Below are positions 8,665 to 16,927 of a stretch of DNA of 64,000 bases, piece after piece. Source of the stretch: DATKDF01 sp963752045 (GTDB lineage: Bacteria > Acidobacteriota > Vicinamibacteria > Vicinamibacterales > SCN-69-37). Positions within the stretch are counted from its first letter, which is position 1, and the number at the start of each line of letters is the position of its first letter. The stretch spans positions 62,001 through 126,000 of the forward strand of contig CAVVWN010000007.1 of NCBI GenBank assembly GCA_963752045.1. The letters run 5' to 3'. Below the pieces are notes generated by a model, which searched no databases, was not told the DNA's origin, and saw only the letters and a program-made list of their open reading frames with translations. The position numbers were made by a program, and so were the translations under genes.

Positions 8665-9498
8665 CTACGGGCGCCAGCCGAGCTCCCGCCGGCTGAAATC
8701 GAACTGCAGGAAGGAAGAGCCCAGGACGGTTGGCGCAAGGAGGCCCTTCACGGGGCGGGTCGCGACCGGAGCCTCGGCGACCACTGCCTGCAGGTTGTTC
8801 ACGCGCCAGGCGCCGACCCTGAGCTCCGGCAGAAGCAGCCCCTGAATCGCCACCGTGCCCCCGAGAATGGACGCGGCAATCGCCCCCGCCTGTTCGAACG
8901 TGCGGTCGCCGGTCGGCAGGAACAGCACGACGTGGCTCGCCCCCGTGTCGACGATGAGCTCGGCGGGAACGCCGCCGATGTCGACGCTGACCACGGGGAA
9001 CACGGGGTCCGGTCCCAGCGGGATGAGGTGACGGGTTCGGGTCCCCACCCCGAACGACAGGCGCCGGCGCGCGTAGTCGATTGCGAAGCTCGCGCGACCG
9101 AGCACGTCCATGCCGATGATCCCGTCGAGCCGGTCGAGTCCAAGCGATTCAGTCGTGGCGGACAAGTCGGTCGAGACGACTCTAAGGTCGTCCGCGCGTA
9201 CGTCACCAATGCGCAGATCGGGAAGCACGACCTCCGCGCCCGCCATCGTCCTCCCGAACGTCAAGACCGACGTGGCCCGGCCCGTGAGTCCGAGTGAGGC
9301 AGCCACCGGTGTGTCGACGACCGTCCGGCTCGTGCCGGTGTCGACCAGCAGCCGAAGCTCGTCGCGGGCTCCGGCGCTGGCAGAGATGACAATCAGATGG
9401 CCCCGGTGGAGCTCAAAGGCCACATCGACGGGTGCGTTCGAGGTCAAGCCGCAGCAGAGAGCTGCGGCCATGACGAGCATGGCAACTCGGCCTGGCAT
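8665..9498 (-). CDS. retropepsin-like aspartic protease, exported
   Basis: 277 residues with an N-terminal signal peptide. Two aspartic-protease motifs are visible: LLVDTGTS in the first half and LIVDTGAS in the second, each followed by the hydrophobic-glycine strand of that fold (IGMDVLGRASFAIDY; VLGSSFLQFDF). The duplicated DTG arrangement suggests a single chain able to form the active site alone, as in pepsin-like or clan AA PDZ-less bacterial proteases. It probably works in the periplasm. Substrate unknown. The gene is monocistronic-looking, preceded by the CCATAAGGACTC motif. Confidence 0.8.
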   Translation of the reverse strand: MPGRVAMLVMAAALCCGLTSNAPVDVAFELHRGHLIVISASAGARDELRLLVDTGTSRTVVDTPVAASLGLTGRATSVLTFGRTMAGAEVVLPDLRIGDVRADDLRVVSTDLSATTESLGLDRLDGIIGMDVLGRASFAIDYARRRLSFGVGTRTRHLIPLGPDPVFPVVSVDIGGVPAELIVDTGASHVVLFLPTGDRTFEQAGAIAASILGGTVAIQGLLLPELRVGAWRVNNLQAVVAEAPVATRPVKGLLAPTVLGSSFLQFDFSRRELGWRP

Positions 9499-9540
9499 GG
9501 CAATGTCCCCCGCCTACGGTGTATGCGGGGGACCCCAGCC

Positions 9541-9552
9541 GAGTCCTTATGG
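9541..9552 (-). promoter_or_regulatory. shared 12-bp upstream motif CCATAAGGACTC (copy 2)
   Basis: Second exact copy of the 12-mer found at 8558-8569, again on the minus strand and 42 bases upstream of a start codon (9498). Between motif and start is a GC-rich inverted repeat (CCCCCGC / GCGGGGG). The 120 bases between this gene and 9625 show nothing else. Confidence 0.4.
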
Positions 9553-9624
9553 CTATGCGAGGTTCTACCGATGAACCGCCGATGTTCTGGTGATTCTCGG
9601 TTCCTCCGTCGTCCGGAGTTTGCG

Positions 9625-12042
9625 TTAGCGAGTCGCCCTTGAGGCGGTGCCGGAAGGCTGTATTCCAGAATCGGCAACGAGTTGCGCCGAGGCCTCGAGC
9701 TCGCGGAAGAACGGGTGATCGGGATCGGCCACGGACATGAGCTGCCTGACCTGCGCTTCGAGCGCGTCGGCATCATCGGCCCTGCCGGCCCGACGGTAGG
9801 CACCGACCAGCTTCACCTGCGCCTTGATCCACCAGGCGCCAGTCAGCCCAGGAACGTTGTAGACGGGCTGAGTCACGACGGCCTCTTCGAGCACGCGAAT
9901 AGCCTGTGAAGCGCTGCCTGAGCGCTCCCACATGTCGGCCAGCGTGACCGATGTGTCGTAAAAGCCGGATGTCGGGTTCTCGCGGCGGATGTCCACGACC
10001 TGCTGGAGCGCTGTCGCCGCCTCACGGAAACTGCCGCTCGCCGCAGTCTCGAGCGCCCGTACATGAAGGCGGGCGGTCTCGCTGGCATACCCTCCGGCAA
10101 TGATCTCATGAGCCCGATCGAACAGGCCAACGTGGGTGTATGGCACCGGATTGTGAGCCCAATCCACTTCCGAGAGCAGGTCTCGCATACTCGCCAGGTC
10201 GTCGAAGAGGTCTGCGATACGGAACAGATTCGTCGCGCGCTGACCGGGGTGGGCGCCACGTTCGAACACCGCGCGCGCCCGCTCGATCCGCCCAAACGCA
10301 AGCCAGAACAAGCCATTCGCCGTGACGAGCGAGTCCCGCATGAACTCTGTCTGTCCGGCTATCGTGTTCTCGATGCCCTGCACCGATTCAAGGGCAGCCT
10401 GGTAATCGCCACCGGCCCACTGCTGGTACGCGTCGAAGTGAAGGACCCAGGCCGCGCGCCAACATGAATTCTCGCGCTGTCCGGCCTCCGGCGTGAGTAG
10501 CGCGCCTGCCCGGTCGGCGTACGAACGAGCCTCTGGGTGGCCCAGCAGGACGAGATCCTGCGCTGCGTCCGCCATCGCGTCGAAGTCACCGGGCAGCATC
10601 CGGGCAATCGCGATGCTCTGGCGGGCCATCGCCTGCCATTGCCCTTTCGCGGAGTACAACGTACGCAGGAGCGTCCTGGTTCGCAGCTCGAAGACACTCG
10701 GCCTCGCCATCTCCAGCGCTTCCAGCGCCGCCAGTGCCTCACTGCTGCGGTCGAGAACGCTGAGTGCCGCCCCGCGGATAAAGAGCTGCTCCTCACGCGA
10801 AACGCCTTCGGCCAATACGAGGCTCTCCTGTGCCACCTGCCGGTAGGCGTCCGGATTCGGAGTGCCACCCATGTACGCCAGCCCGCTCTGTTCCGCCGTG
10901 CGCAGGACCATCGCCAGCCAGACCTTCGCCATCGCGAACTCGGGATCGAACCGGAGCGCCTCACGGAACTTCTCGAAGACCGCCTCCCACGGTCCGTCGA
11001 TGCTCGCCCAATTGGCATCGGCCACCTCGACTGCCTGCGCAAACAACTGGAGGGCCTGGAGCGACGATGTCGTGACCGAAGGCAGCGGGCTTGCAGGCGG
11101 CCGCGAAGCCGTGACGGACGCGAATCTGGCCATCCTGCGCAGGTCCTGTCTCAATTCCGCCTCATTGGCTCCGTGGAAGGCGAAACTCGCGAGCGCGTCG
11201 CCACTCGAGTCGGTCAACTGAACCGACACCATCACGTCGTCGCCGACTTCAAGCGCGCGGCCTGTGACAAGGGCGGCGATGTCTGTGTCGCGGGCCATCA
11301 CTTGCCGGGCCGTCTCGGGGTCGAGAATCGCATTTGGGCGGCGCATGCGGGCGAGCACGGCCGACAGCCGCCCGGCCGGCACGAGCGCAAGGTTGCCGTG
11401 ACGCCCGACCTCCTGCTCGAGCAGGCCCGTGATCGTGTCGGCCAAATCGCTCCGACTCGTCCGGTTCTCGAACGGCGCGAGGAGCACGAGCGCGGGCCCG
11501 GTGGCTGAGACGGTCTCCGCCCAGGGACGCGACCACAGCAGGAGACTCGCGAACATCGCGACAAGCGAGGCCACGATCGCGACACCCCTCTGGGAGGCCC
11601 CCGGCGACGTTGCGGATGGCACCGCGTTCGGCCCCTGCGCCGGGATCATCTCGGGTCGCAACGACTCGACGCCAGGAGGGGCGCCGATGACGGCGATATC
11701 GATAGCCGAGACTTCCAGCTGCCCTACTACGGCGGGCATCAACCGGTACCCCCGCTTCGGAATCGTCTCGATGATGCGCGGCCGGCGTGCATCGTCTCCA
11801 AGCGCGCGACGCAGCTCCGACATCGCGCGCGTGAGGGAATCTTCGCCCACGATCACGCCCGGCCACACCGAGTCCAGCAGCGCCGCTTTGCTCACGACGG
11901 CGCCGGACGACTCGGCGAGCCGCACGAAGAGCTCCATCACCTTCGGCTCGACACGGACGACTTCGTCACCGCGGCTGAAGGTGTTCAGGTCTGGACGAGC
12001 CGTCCAGCCGTCAAAGACGATCGGGCCGAACATTGGAACCAT
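9625..12042 (-). CDS. CadC-like winged-helix regulator with membrane helix and TPR domain
   Basis: An 805-residue one-component regulator. Residues about 1-100 form an OmpR/PhoB-type winged helix (RGDEVVRVEPKVMELFVRL; LTRAMSELRRALGDD; IIETIPKRGYRLMP). A single membrane helix follows near 160-180 (IVASLVAMFASLLLW). The rest is a periplasmic part: a TolB-like N-terminal section (NRTSRSDLADTITGLLEQEV, MRRPNAILDPETARQVM) and a long alpha-helical TPR region. Such proteins bind DNA from the membrane in response to an external signal. I chose the ATG at 12042 (MVPMFGPIVFDG); the 35 residues before it are arginine-rich and unlike the domain. It is transcribed divergently from the radical SAM gene at 12203. 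Confidence 0.85.
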   Translation of the reverse strand: MVPMFGPIVFDGWTARPDLNTFSRGDEVVRVEPKVMELFVRLAESSGAVVSKAALLDSVWPGVIVGEDSLTRAMSELRRALGDDARRPRIIETIPKRGYRLMPAVVGQLEVSAIDIAVIGAPPGVESLRPEMIPAQGPNAVPSATSPGASQRGVAIVASLVAMFASLLLWSRPWAETVSATGPALVLLAPFENRTSRSDLADTITGLLEQEVGRHGNLALVPAGRLSAVLARMRRPNAILDPETARQVMARDTDIAALVTGRALEVGDDVMVSVQLTDSSGDALASFAFHGANEAELRQDLRRMARFASVTASRPPASPLPSVTTSSLQALQLFAQAVEVADANWASIDGPWEAVFEKFREALRFDPEFAMAKVWLAMVLRTAEQSGLAYMGGTPNPDAYRQVAQESLVLAEGVSREEQLFIRGAALSVLDRSSEALAALEALEMARPSVFELRTRTLLRTLYSAKGQWQAMARQSIAIARMLPGDFDAMADAAQDLVLLGHPEARSYADRAGALLTPEAGQRENSCWRAAWVLHFDAYQQWAGGDYQAALESVQGIENTIAGQTEFMRDSLVTANGLFWLAFGRIERARAVFERGAHPGQRATNLFRIADLFDDLASMRDLLSEVDWAHNPVPYTHVGLFDRAHEIIAGGYASETARLHVRALETAASGSFREAATALQQVVDIRRENPTSGFYDTSVTLADMWERSGSASQAIRVLEEAVVTQPVYNVPGLTGAWWIKAQVKLVGAYRRAGRADDADALEAQVRQLMSVADPDHPFFRELEASAQLVADSGIQPSGTASRATR

Positions 12043-12202
12043 GCACCGAACCTGGCATACCGGGAGGAATGCCCGGGAGGATACCAGTGTCTGGCCTGCG
12101 TTGTCACCACGACTCCGGCTCTCCCGACGGCGGAGGGGCGCCGGCATGTTACAGTCGGAGGCTTAGATATTTGGTCTCAGATCAGTCTTCCGGAGGGACT
12201 TT

Positions 12203-13936
12203 GTGGGATCACCGCGGATTGTCATCACGGCGCCGCTCACCGAGATCATCGACCACGCAGGCTACTTCATCCAGATGAGCCTGGCGTCGCTGCCCATCTG
12301 GCTCGAAGGCATCATCGATCGGAAATACCCGACCTGGCGTGAGCTCGAATGGAATGCCGACGGGTCGGCCCGGTACATGCCGGCCGGCGCGCGCGTGCTC
12401 GAAGCCTCTCTGCTCCGCCGCTTCCCGGCCGAGGACGTCGTGTGCTGCTACCCGGACGACGTCGACAAGTTCATCGGCCCTGAAACACGCGTCGTCGCCA
12501 TCTCGACACACAACCCGATTGGCGTCACGTTTGCGGCCGGCGTCTACACGTCCATCTTCGGCTCGGCGAAGCAGCCCATCAACTCGCACTACTCGCGGCA
12601 GATGTTCGCGCGCGTGAAGGCAAGCCCCTACCGCCATCAGTTCAAGGTCATCGTCGGCGGATCGGGCGGCTGGCAGATTGCGCAGACCGATTCCTGGGAG
12701 GAGCTTTCTGTCGACTGCGTCGTCGAGGGCCGGAGCGAGTCGGCCGACACGCTCGACCTGTTCGACAAGGCGATTGCCGGCGAGCCGATTCCGCGGCAGC
12801 TCGACGTCCACCATCCGAAAGACCGCGAGTCCATCATCTTCCCCGACAAACGCACGACGTTCGGCGTCGTCGAGATGACGACCGGGTGCGGGCGGCGCTG
12901 CCAGTTCTGCCTGCCGGACCTCAACCCGCAGATCGACATGCCGAAGGACCGCATCATGGCGTCGGTCCGCGCGAACGTCCGCGATGGCAACAAGCAGATC
13001 TCGCTGGCCACCGAGGACATGTTCATCTGGGGCCAGGTGCAGACCGACACGCCGTTCTACTTCCCCAATCGCGAGGCGCTCCTGGATCTCTACGGCAGCA
13101 TCGTCAACACGCCGGGCGTCGAGCAGCACGTGCTCAGCCACTCGACGATGGCGCCGGCCGTGGTGGATCCGGTGCTGATTCGGAAGCTCTCGGAGATGTT
13201 GCTCGACAAGAGCCCGATCCGCGTGCCGATGCTGAGCTCGCACCCCGACAAGAAGGTGCTCGTGCCGCTCATCGGCCTCGAGACGGGTTCGGTGCGGCTC
13301 GCGAAACAGATCATGCCGAGCAAGGGCGTGCCGTTTCCGATTGACGAATGGCCCAGCGTCATCGTCCGCGGGCTGGAGATTCTCAACTCGAACAACTGGT
13401 TCCCGGCGATCACGCTCATCATCGGCAGCCCGGGGGAGACCGACGAAGACGTCAAGGCGACGATCGACCTCATCATGGAAGTCGAACGCCGCGGCCTCTT
13501 CGCCTTCTTCATCCCGTCGATCTTCACGCCGCTGCACGACACGCGCATGGCGAACAAGCGCGGCGTGGACGAGACGGCCCAGCTGACGTCGCTGCAATGG
13601 CAGTTGCTGATGAAGTGCTGGAAGATGAACCTGCGCCCGGGCCAGGCCAGTTGGTGGGGCCCGACGGCGTGGCGCGTCGGCGCCGTCGGACTCTGGGCCT
13701 GGAAGCTGCGGAAGCTCAACGGCCCGTCGTTCACCTGGCCGCTGCTCAATTTCGCGAGCGCGCTGCCCGAGTCGTGGATGACGAAGATGGGCAAGCTCTA
13801 CGAGGGCCGGCCACTCAACATCAAGACGCGCCAGGAACTGCTCGCCACCATCCGGCCCAACCAGCGCCGCTACATCCGCACCGACACCGGCGACATCCCG
13901 GAAGACTGGGCCGAAGTCACCGAAGGCGTCGCGTAG
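12203..13936 (+). CDS. B12-binding-domain radical SAM protein
   Basis: 577 residues. The N-terminal third resembles the cobalamin-binding Rossmann domain seen in this class, without an obvious DxHxxG motif. The radical SAM core follows with CGRRCQFC, giving the CxxxCxxC cluster ligands C229, C233 and C236, which hold the 4Fe-4S cluster that cleaves S-adenosylmethionine. Later segments match the usual core (LIGLETGSVRLAKQ; LIIGSPGETDEDV). Start is GTG at 12203, with GGAGGGA six to seven bases upstream. The substrate is unknown; relatives do methylations or ring rearrangements. The TAG stop shares its G with the first base of a 120-bp palindromic element. Confidence 0.85.
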   Translation: MGSPRIVITAPLTEIIDHAGYFIQMSLASLPIWLEGIIDRKYPTWRELEWNADGSARYMPAGARVLEASLLRRFPAEDVVCCYPDDVDKFIGPETRVVAISTHNPIGVTFAAGVYTSIFGSAKQPINSHYSRQMFARVKASPYRHQFKVIVGGSGGWQIAQTDSWEELSVDCVVEGRSESADTLDLFDKAIAGEPIPRQLDVHHPKDRESIIFPDKRTTFGVVEMTTGCGRRCQFCLPDLNPQIDMPKDRIMASVRANVRDGNKQISLATEDMFIWGQVQTDTPFYFPNREALLDLYGSIVNTPGVEQHVLSHSTMAPAVVDPVLIRKLSEMLLDKSPIRVPMLSSHPDKKVLVPLIGLETGSVRLAKQIMPSKGVPFPIDEWPSVIVRGLEILNSNNWFPAITLIIGSPGETDEDVKATIDLIMEVERRGLFAFFIPSIFTPLHDTRMANKRGVDETAQLTSLQWQLLMKCWKMNLRPGQASWWGPTAWRVGAVGLWAWKLRKLNGPSFTWPLLNFASALPESWMTKMGKLYEGRPLNIKTRQELLATIRPNQRRYIRTDTGDIPEDWAEVTEGVA

Positions 13937-14055
13937 GGGGACGGGTCTGTTTTCCACAGTTTGGGCGACTTGGGTGCCAGGTCTCCATTGGGCATTTGGC
14001 CCATGGAGACCTGGCACCTGAAGCGCCCAAACTGTGGAAAACAGACCCGTCCCCC
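13936..14055. repeat. 120-bp palindromic element, copy 1
   Basis: A long imperfect inverted repeat: both ends carry the same 24-bp terminal inverted repeat beginning GGGGGACGGGTCTGTTTTCC; a second conserved arm GGTGCCAGGTCTCC surrounds the centre. It begins at the G of the radical SAM stop codon and ends 12 bases before the kinase start. The base just after it completes TATAAT (14056-14061). Two further copies of exactly 120 bp are at 16795-16914 and 36647-36766. The architecture resembles REP/MITE-type non-coding mobile elements. This copy lies in the opposite orientation to the other two, judged by which arm carries TCAGGTGCC. Confidence 0.9.
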
Positions 14056-14067
14056 TATAATCCGGCG

Positions 14068-15444
14068 ATGAGCTTGGCACCCGGTGAGCGCATCGGCGCA
14101 TACGAAATCGTCGGCGCGATCGGCGCAGGCGGCATGGGTGAGGTCTATCGCGCGCGCGACACGAAGCTCGACCGCGACGTCGCGCTGAAGGTGCTGCCCG
14201 CGCTCTTCACCGACGACCCGGACCGGCTCGCGCGCTTCGAGCGCGAGGCCAAGAGCCTCGCCGCCCTGAACCATCCGAACATCGCCCAGATCTACGGCCT
14301 GGAGGGGGACGGGTCTCCTGCATCACTGCGGGAGACCCGTCCCCTCGCCATCGTCATGGAGCTCGTCGAAGGCGAAGACCTGGCGGCTCGCATCACTCGC
14401 GGGCCGGTGCCGCTGGACGATGCTCTCGCGATCGCACGGCAGGTAGCGGACGCGCTCGAAGCGGCACACGAGCGCGGCATCGTCCACAGGGATCTGAAGC
14501 CGGCCAACATCAAGGTCACGCCTGACGGCACGGTGAAAGTGCTCGACTTCGGGCTGGCCAAGGCCGTGGCGGGGCCGGAAGAGTCGGCCTCCGGCACGAA
14601 CGTCGCCAACTCGCCCACGCTCACGGCGCGCGCCACCCAGATGGGCATGATTCTCGGCACGGCCGCCTACATGGCGCCCGAGCAGGCCAAGGGGCGCCCG
14701 GTCGATCGGCGCGCCGACATCTGGGCCTTTGGCGCCGTGCTGTTCGAAATGCTGGCGGGCCGGCGCGCCTTCGAGGGCGACGACGTGTCGGAGGTCCTCG
14801 CGTCGGTCATCAAGGGCGAGGCGCACTGGGACGCGCTGCCGGCCGATACGCCGCCGGCCGTGCGCCGGCTGATCGAACGGTGCCTCCAGAAGGACCCCAG
14901 GCGCCGGTTGCGCGACATTGCCGAGGGCATGCTGCAGCTCGACGAGGGGCTCGTGGCGTCCGCTCCCGAATCGGCGGCCGTGATGCCGGCCGCGCCAGCC
15001 GCTCCGCTCTGGCGACGAGCGCGGCCGATCGCAGCTGCCGTCGCCATCACCGCGGCCGTGACCTACGCGCTGACGACGGCGCGGGCGCCCGCCCCGCCAC
15101 CGGCAGACGCCGTCACCTTCACCGTGTCGCCGAAGGGCCTGACACAACAGCGCCGCGCAGCCACGATCGCCCTGTCGGACGACGGAAGGCAGCTCGCGTA
15201 TCTCAGCCTGGACCGCGAGAACAGGCGTTGGCAGATCTATCTGCGTCCGCTCGATCAGTTGAGCGGCGTACCAGTCGCCGGCACCGAGAACGCCGCGGCC
15301 CCGTTCTTCTCGCCCGACGGCCAATGGCTCGGGTTCCTCGACTCCGGGATTACGCACGCTGCGGAAGGTGCCGGTTGGCGGAGGCGCCGGCACGCTCATC
15401 GCCGAGTCGCCCGAGTTCATCAGCGGCGCCGACTGGGGACCTGA
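14068..15444 (+). CDS. eukaryotic-like Ser/Thr protein kinase with PD40 propeller, N-terminal part (frameshifted)
   Basis: Starts at ATG 14068. The kinase domain has the glycine loop GAIGAGGMGEVY, the ATP lysine in VALKVLP, the catalytic loop HRDLKPANIKV, DFGLAK and the APEQAKG segment. A membrane helix follows (RPIAAAVAITAAVTYALT), then PD40/WD40-like propeller blades outside (AATIALSDDGRQLAYLS; PFFSPDGQWLGFLDSG). At about 15346-15360 the protein moves to frame +2 and continues at 15368-16795; residues after that point in this frame are noise. A 40-bp hairpin repeat is inserted in frame in the N-lobe (14305-14344). There is no clear ribosome site, and a TATAAT lies only 7-12 bases before the start, so transcription could be leaderless. 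Confidence 0.85.
   Translation: MSLAPGERIGAYEIVGAIGAGGMGEVYRARDTKLDRDVALKVLPALFTDDPDRLARFEREAKSLAALNHPNIAQIYGLEGDGSPASLRETRPLAIVMELVEGEDLAARITRGPVPLDDALAIARQVADALEAAHERGIVHRDLKPANIKVTPDGTVKVLDFGLAKAVAGPEESASGTNVANSPTLTARATQMGMILGTAAYMAPEQAKGRPVDRRADIWAFGAVLFEMLAGRRAFEGDDVSEVLASVIKGEAHWDALPADTPPAVRRLIERCLQKDPRRRLRDIAEGMLQLDEGLVASAPESAAVMPAAPAAPLWRRARPIAAAVAITAAVTYALTTARAPAPPPADAVTFTVSPKGLTQQRRAATIALSDDGRQLAYLSLDRENRRWQIYLRPLDQLSGVPVAGTENAAAPFFSPDGQWLGFLDSGITHAAEGAGWRRRRHAHRRVARVHQRRRLGT
14305..14344. repeat. 40-bp hairpin repeat inserted in the kinase gene
   Basis: Two 18-base arms beginning GGGGACGGGTCTCC pair around a TCAC loop (one G-T pair). The outer bases match the ends of the 120-bp elements. 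Its 13 whole codons read GDGSPASLRETRP and fall between the strands preceding the hinge (IAQIYGLE ... AIVMELVEG), where kinases of this family normally have a short loop. The reading frame is kept. Confidence 0.85.
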
Positions 15445-16795
15445 TGACGTCATCATCTTCGGGACCGCGTCGGGCCTGTTCAAGGTGCCGGCCGACGGCG
15501 GGGTGCCGGAAGCCGTCACGACGGCCGAAGAGCGCGTGACCTTCAACCCCGGCCATCGATGGCCGTCAATCGTGCCCGGCGCGGGGGTCGTGCTCTTCAC
15601 GGTACCAGGCAGCGAAGCGGACTCGCTGCGGCTCGCGGCCGTCACGCTTTCCACCGGCGTCGTCACCGAACTGGGCATCGACGGCACGCAGCCCCGCTAC
15701 CTGCCAACGGGTCACATCGTGTTCGCGACGGTTGACGGAGCCCTTCGAGCCGTCCCGTTCGACGTATCGGCACTCACCGTCACTGGGAGCGTGGTCCCAC
15801 TCGTCACCGGTGTCGACGTGGGAGCGGGCGGGGCGGCGAACGTATCGGTGGCCGGCTCGGGGACGCTCGTGTACATGCCGGGAACCGGCGGACTGGAACG
15901 GCCTCTCTCTCTGGTGTGGGTCGATCGTGAAGGGCGCGAGTCGCCGGTGGCTGCCGAACCAAGGCCCTACATATACCCCCGCATCTCTCCGGACGGACAG
16001 CGAGTGGCCGTCGAGGTTCGTGGAGACGAGGAGGACGTCTGGATCTGGGACTTCGGCATCGAGTCGCTTCGCCGGCTGACGACAGACCCGGCGCCGGATC
16101 AGTATCCGGTCTGGACACCGGATGGCCTGCGCATCGTCTGGGGCTCGCGGCGCAACAACGAGAACGGGGTGTTCGTCCAGAATGCCGACGGGACGGGTCA
16201 GGCCGAGCAACTCGCCACCTCCGACGTCGAGCTGTCACCGAATGCGATGCTGCCCGACGGCTCGGGCGTCGTCGTGCGGACCTTCACGACGCTCGCGTCC
16301 GACACGAATCTGGCGTTCGTCCCGCTCGACGTCCCGGGTGATGTCCGGATGCTCCTCGACACGGCTTTCGGCGAGGCGAATGCCTCGCTCTCTCCCGACG
16401 GCCGGTGGATCGCCTATCAGGACGGCACGACCGGACGGGCGGAGGTGACGGTGCGCCCGTTCCCGAATCTGGACGATGGCAATTGGCAAATCTCGACGCG
16501 CGGAGGCCGGGAGCCGGTCTGGTCGCGCGACGGGCGGGCCGTGTTCTACCTCGGCCCCGACGACCTGATGATGAGCGTGGCGGTCACGACGGCCCCCACG
16601 TTTGGACATCAGCCGCCGCAGCCGCTCTTCGACGCGTCGGCCTACGTCCGAAACATCGGCCGCAATTACGACATCGCCCCGGACGGGCGGTTCCTGATGA
16701 TCAAGCGCCCCGAGGCCGACACCGAGCGCGCGCTGGACCTGGTGTTCGTCCTCAACTGGCTCGACGAGGTAAAGGCGCGGGTCAGGCCGCGGTAG
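15368..16795 (+). CDS. PD40 beta-propeller, C-terminal part of the Ser/Thr kinase
   Basis: Continuation in frame +2 of the kinase started at 14068. It carries the remaining propeller blades, with recurring blade ends such as PRISPDGQRVAVEVRG, DQYPVWTPDGLRIVWGSR and ASLSPDGRWIAYQD. In this Acidobacteria-rich kinase class the propeller is thought to be a sensor outside the membrane. A start at 15368 is nominal; the true protein is read through from the first part once one surplus base between about 15346 and 15360 is removed. The TAG stop again shares its G with the first base of a 120-bp palindromic element. Confidence 0.8.
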   Translation: MPVGGGAGTLIAESPEFISGADWGPDDVIIFGTASGLFKVPADGGVPEAVTTAEERVTFNPGHRWPSIVPGAGVVLFTVPGSEADSLRLAAVTLSTGVVTELGIDGTQPRYLPTGHIVFATVDGALRAVPFDVSALTVTGSVVPLVTGVDVGAGGAANVSVAGSGTLVYMPGTGGLERPLSLVWVDREGRESPVAAEPRPYIYPRISPDGQRVAVEVRGDEEDVWIWDFGIESLRRLTTDPAPDQYPVWTPDGLRIVWGSRRNNENGVFVQNADGTGQAEQLATSDVELSPNAMLPDGSGVVVRTFTTLASDTNLAFVPLDVPGDVRMLLDTAFGEANASLSPDGRWIAYQDGTTGRAEVTVRPFPNLDDGNWQISTRGGREPVWSRDGRAVFYLGPDDLMMSVAVTTAPTFGHQPPQPLFDASAYVRNIGRNYDIAPDGRFLMIKRPEADTERALDLVFVLNWLDEVKARVRPR

Positions 16796-16914
16796 GGGGA
16801 CGGGTCTGTTTTCCACAGTTTGGGCGCTTCAGGTGCCAGGTCTCCGCGGGGCAAACGCCCCACGGAGACCTGGCACCGGGCCGGCCCAAACTGTGGAAAA
16901 CAGACCCGTCCCCC
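16795..16914. repeat. 120-bp palindromic element, copy 2
   Basis: Same length, ends and inner arm GGTGCCAGGTCTCC as copies 1 and 3. It lies between the convergent ends of the kinase gene and the MFS gene, so it could form a bidirectional transcription stop. Its left inner arm is identical to the reverse complement of the right inner arm of copy 1, showing that the two copies are related by inversion. Central loop: a GGGGC...GCCCC stem. Confidence 0.9.
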
Positions 16915-16927
16915 TGGACACGCGCCC

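Noticed and set aside
16795..16914. Protein-coding insertion sequence
   Set aside because: 120 bp with no transposase; only a non-coding element fits.
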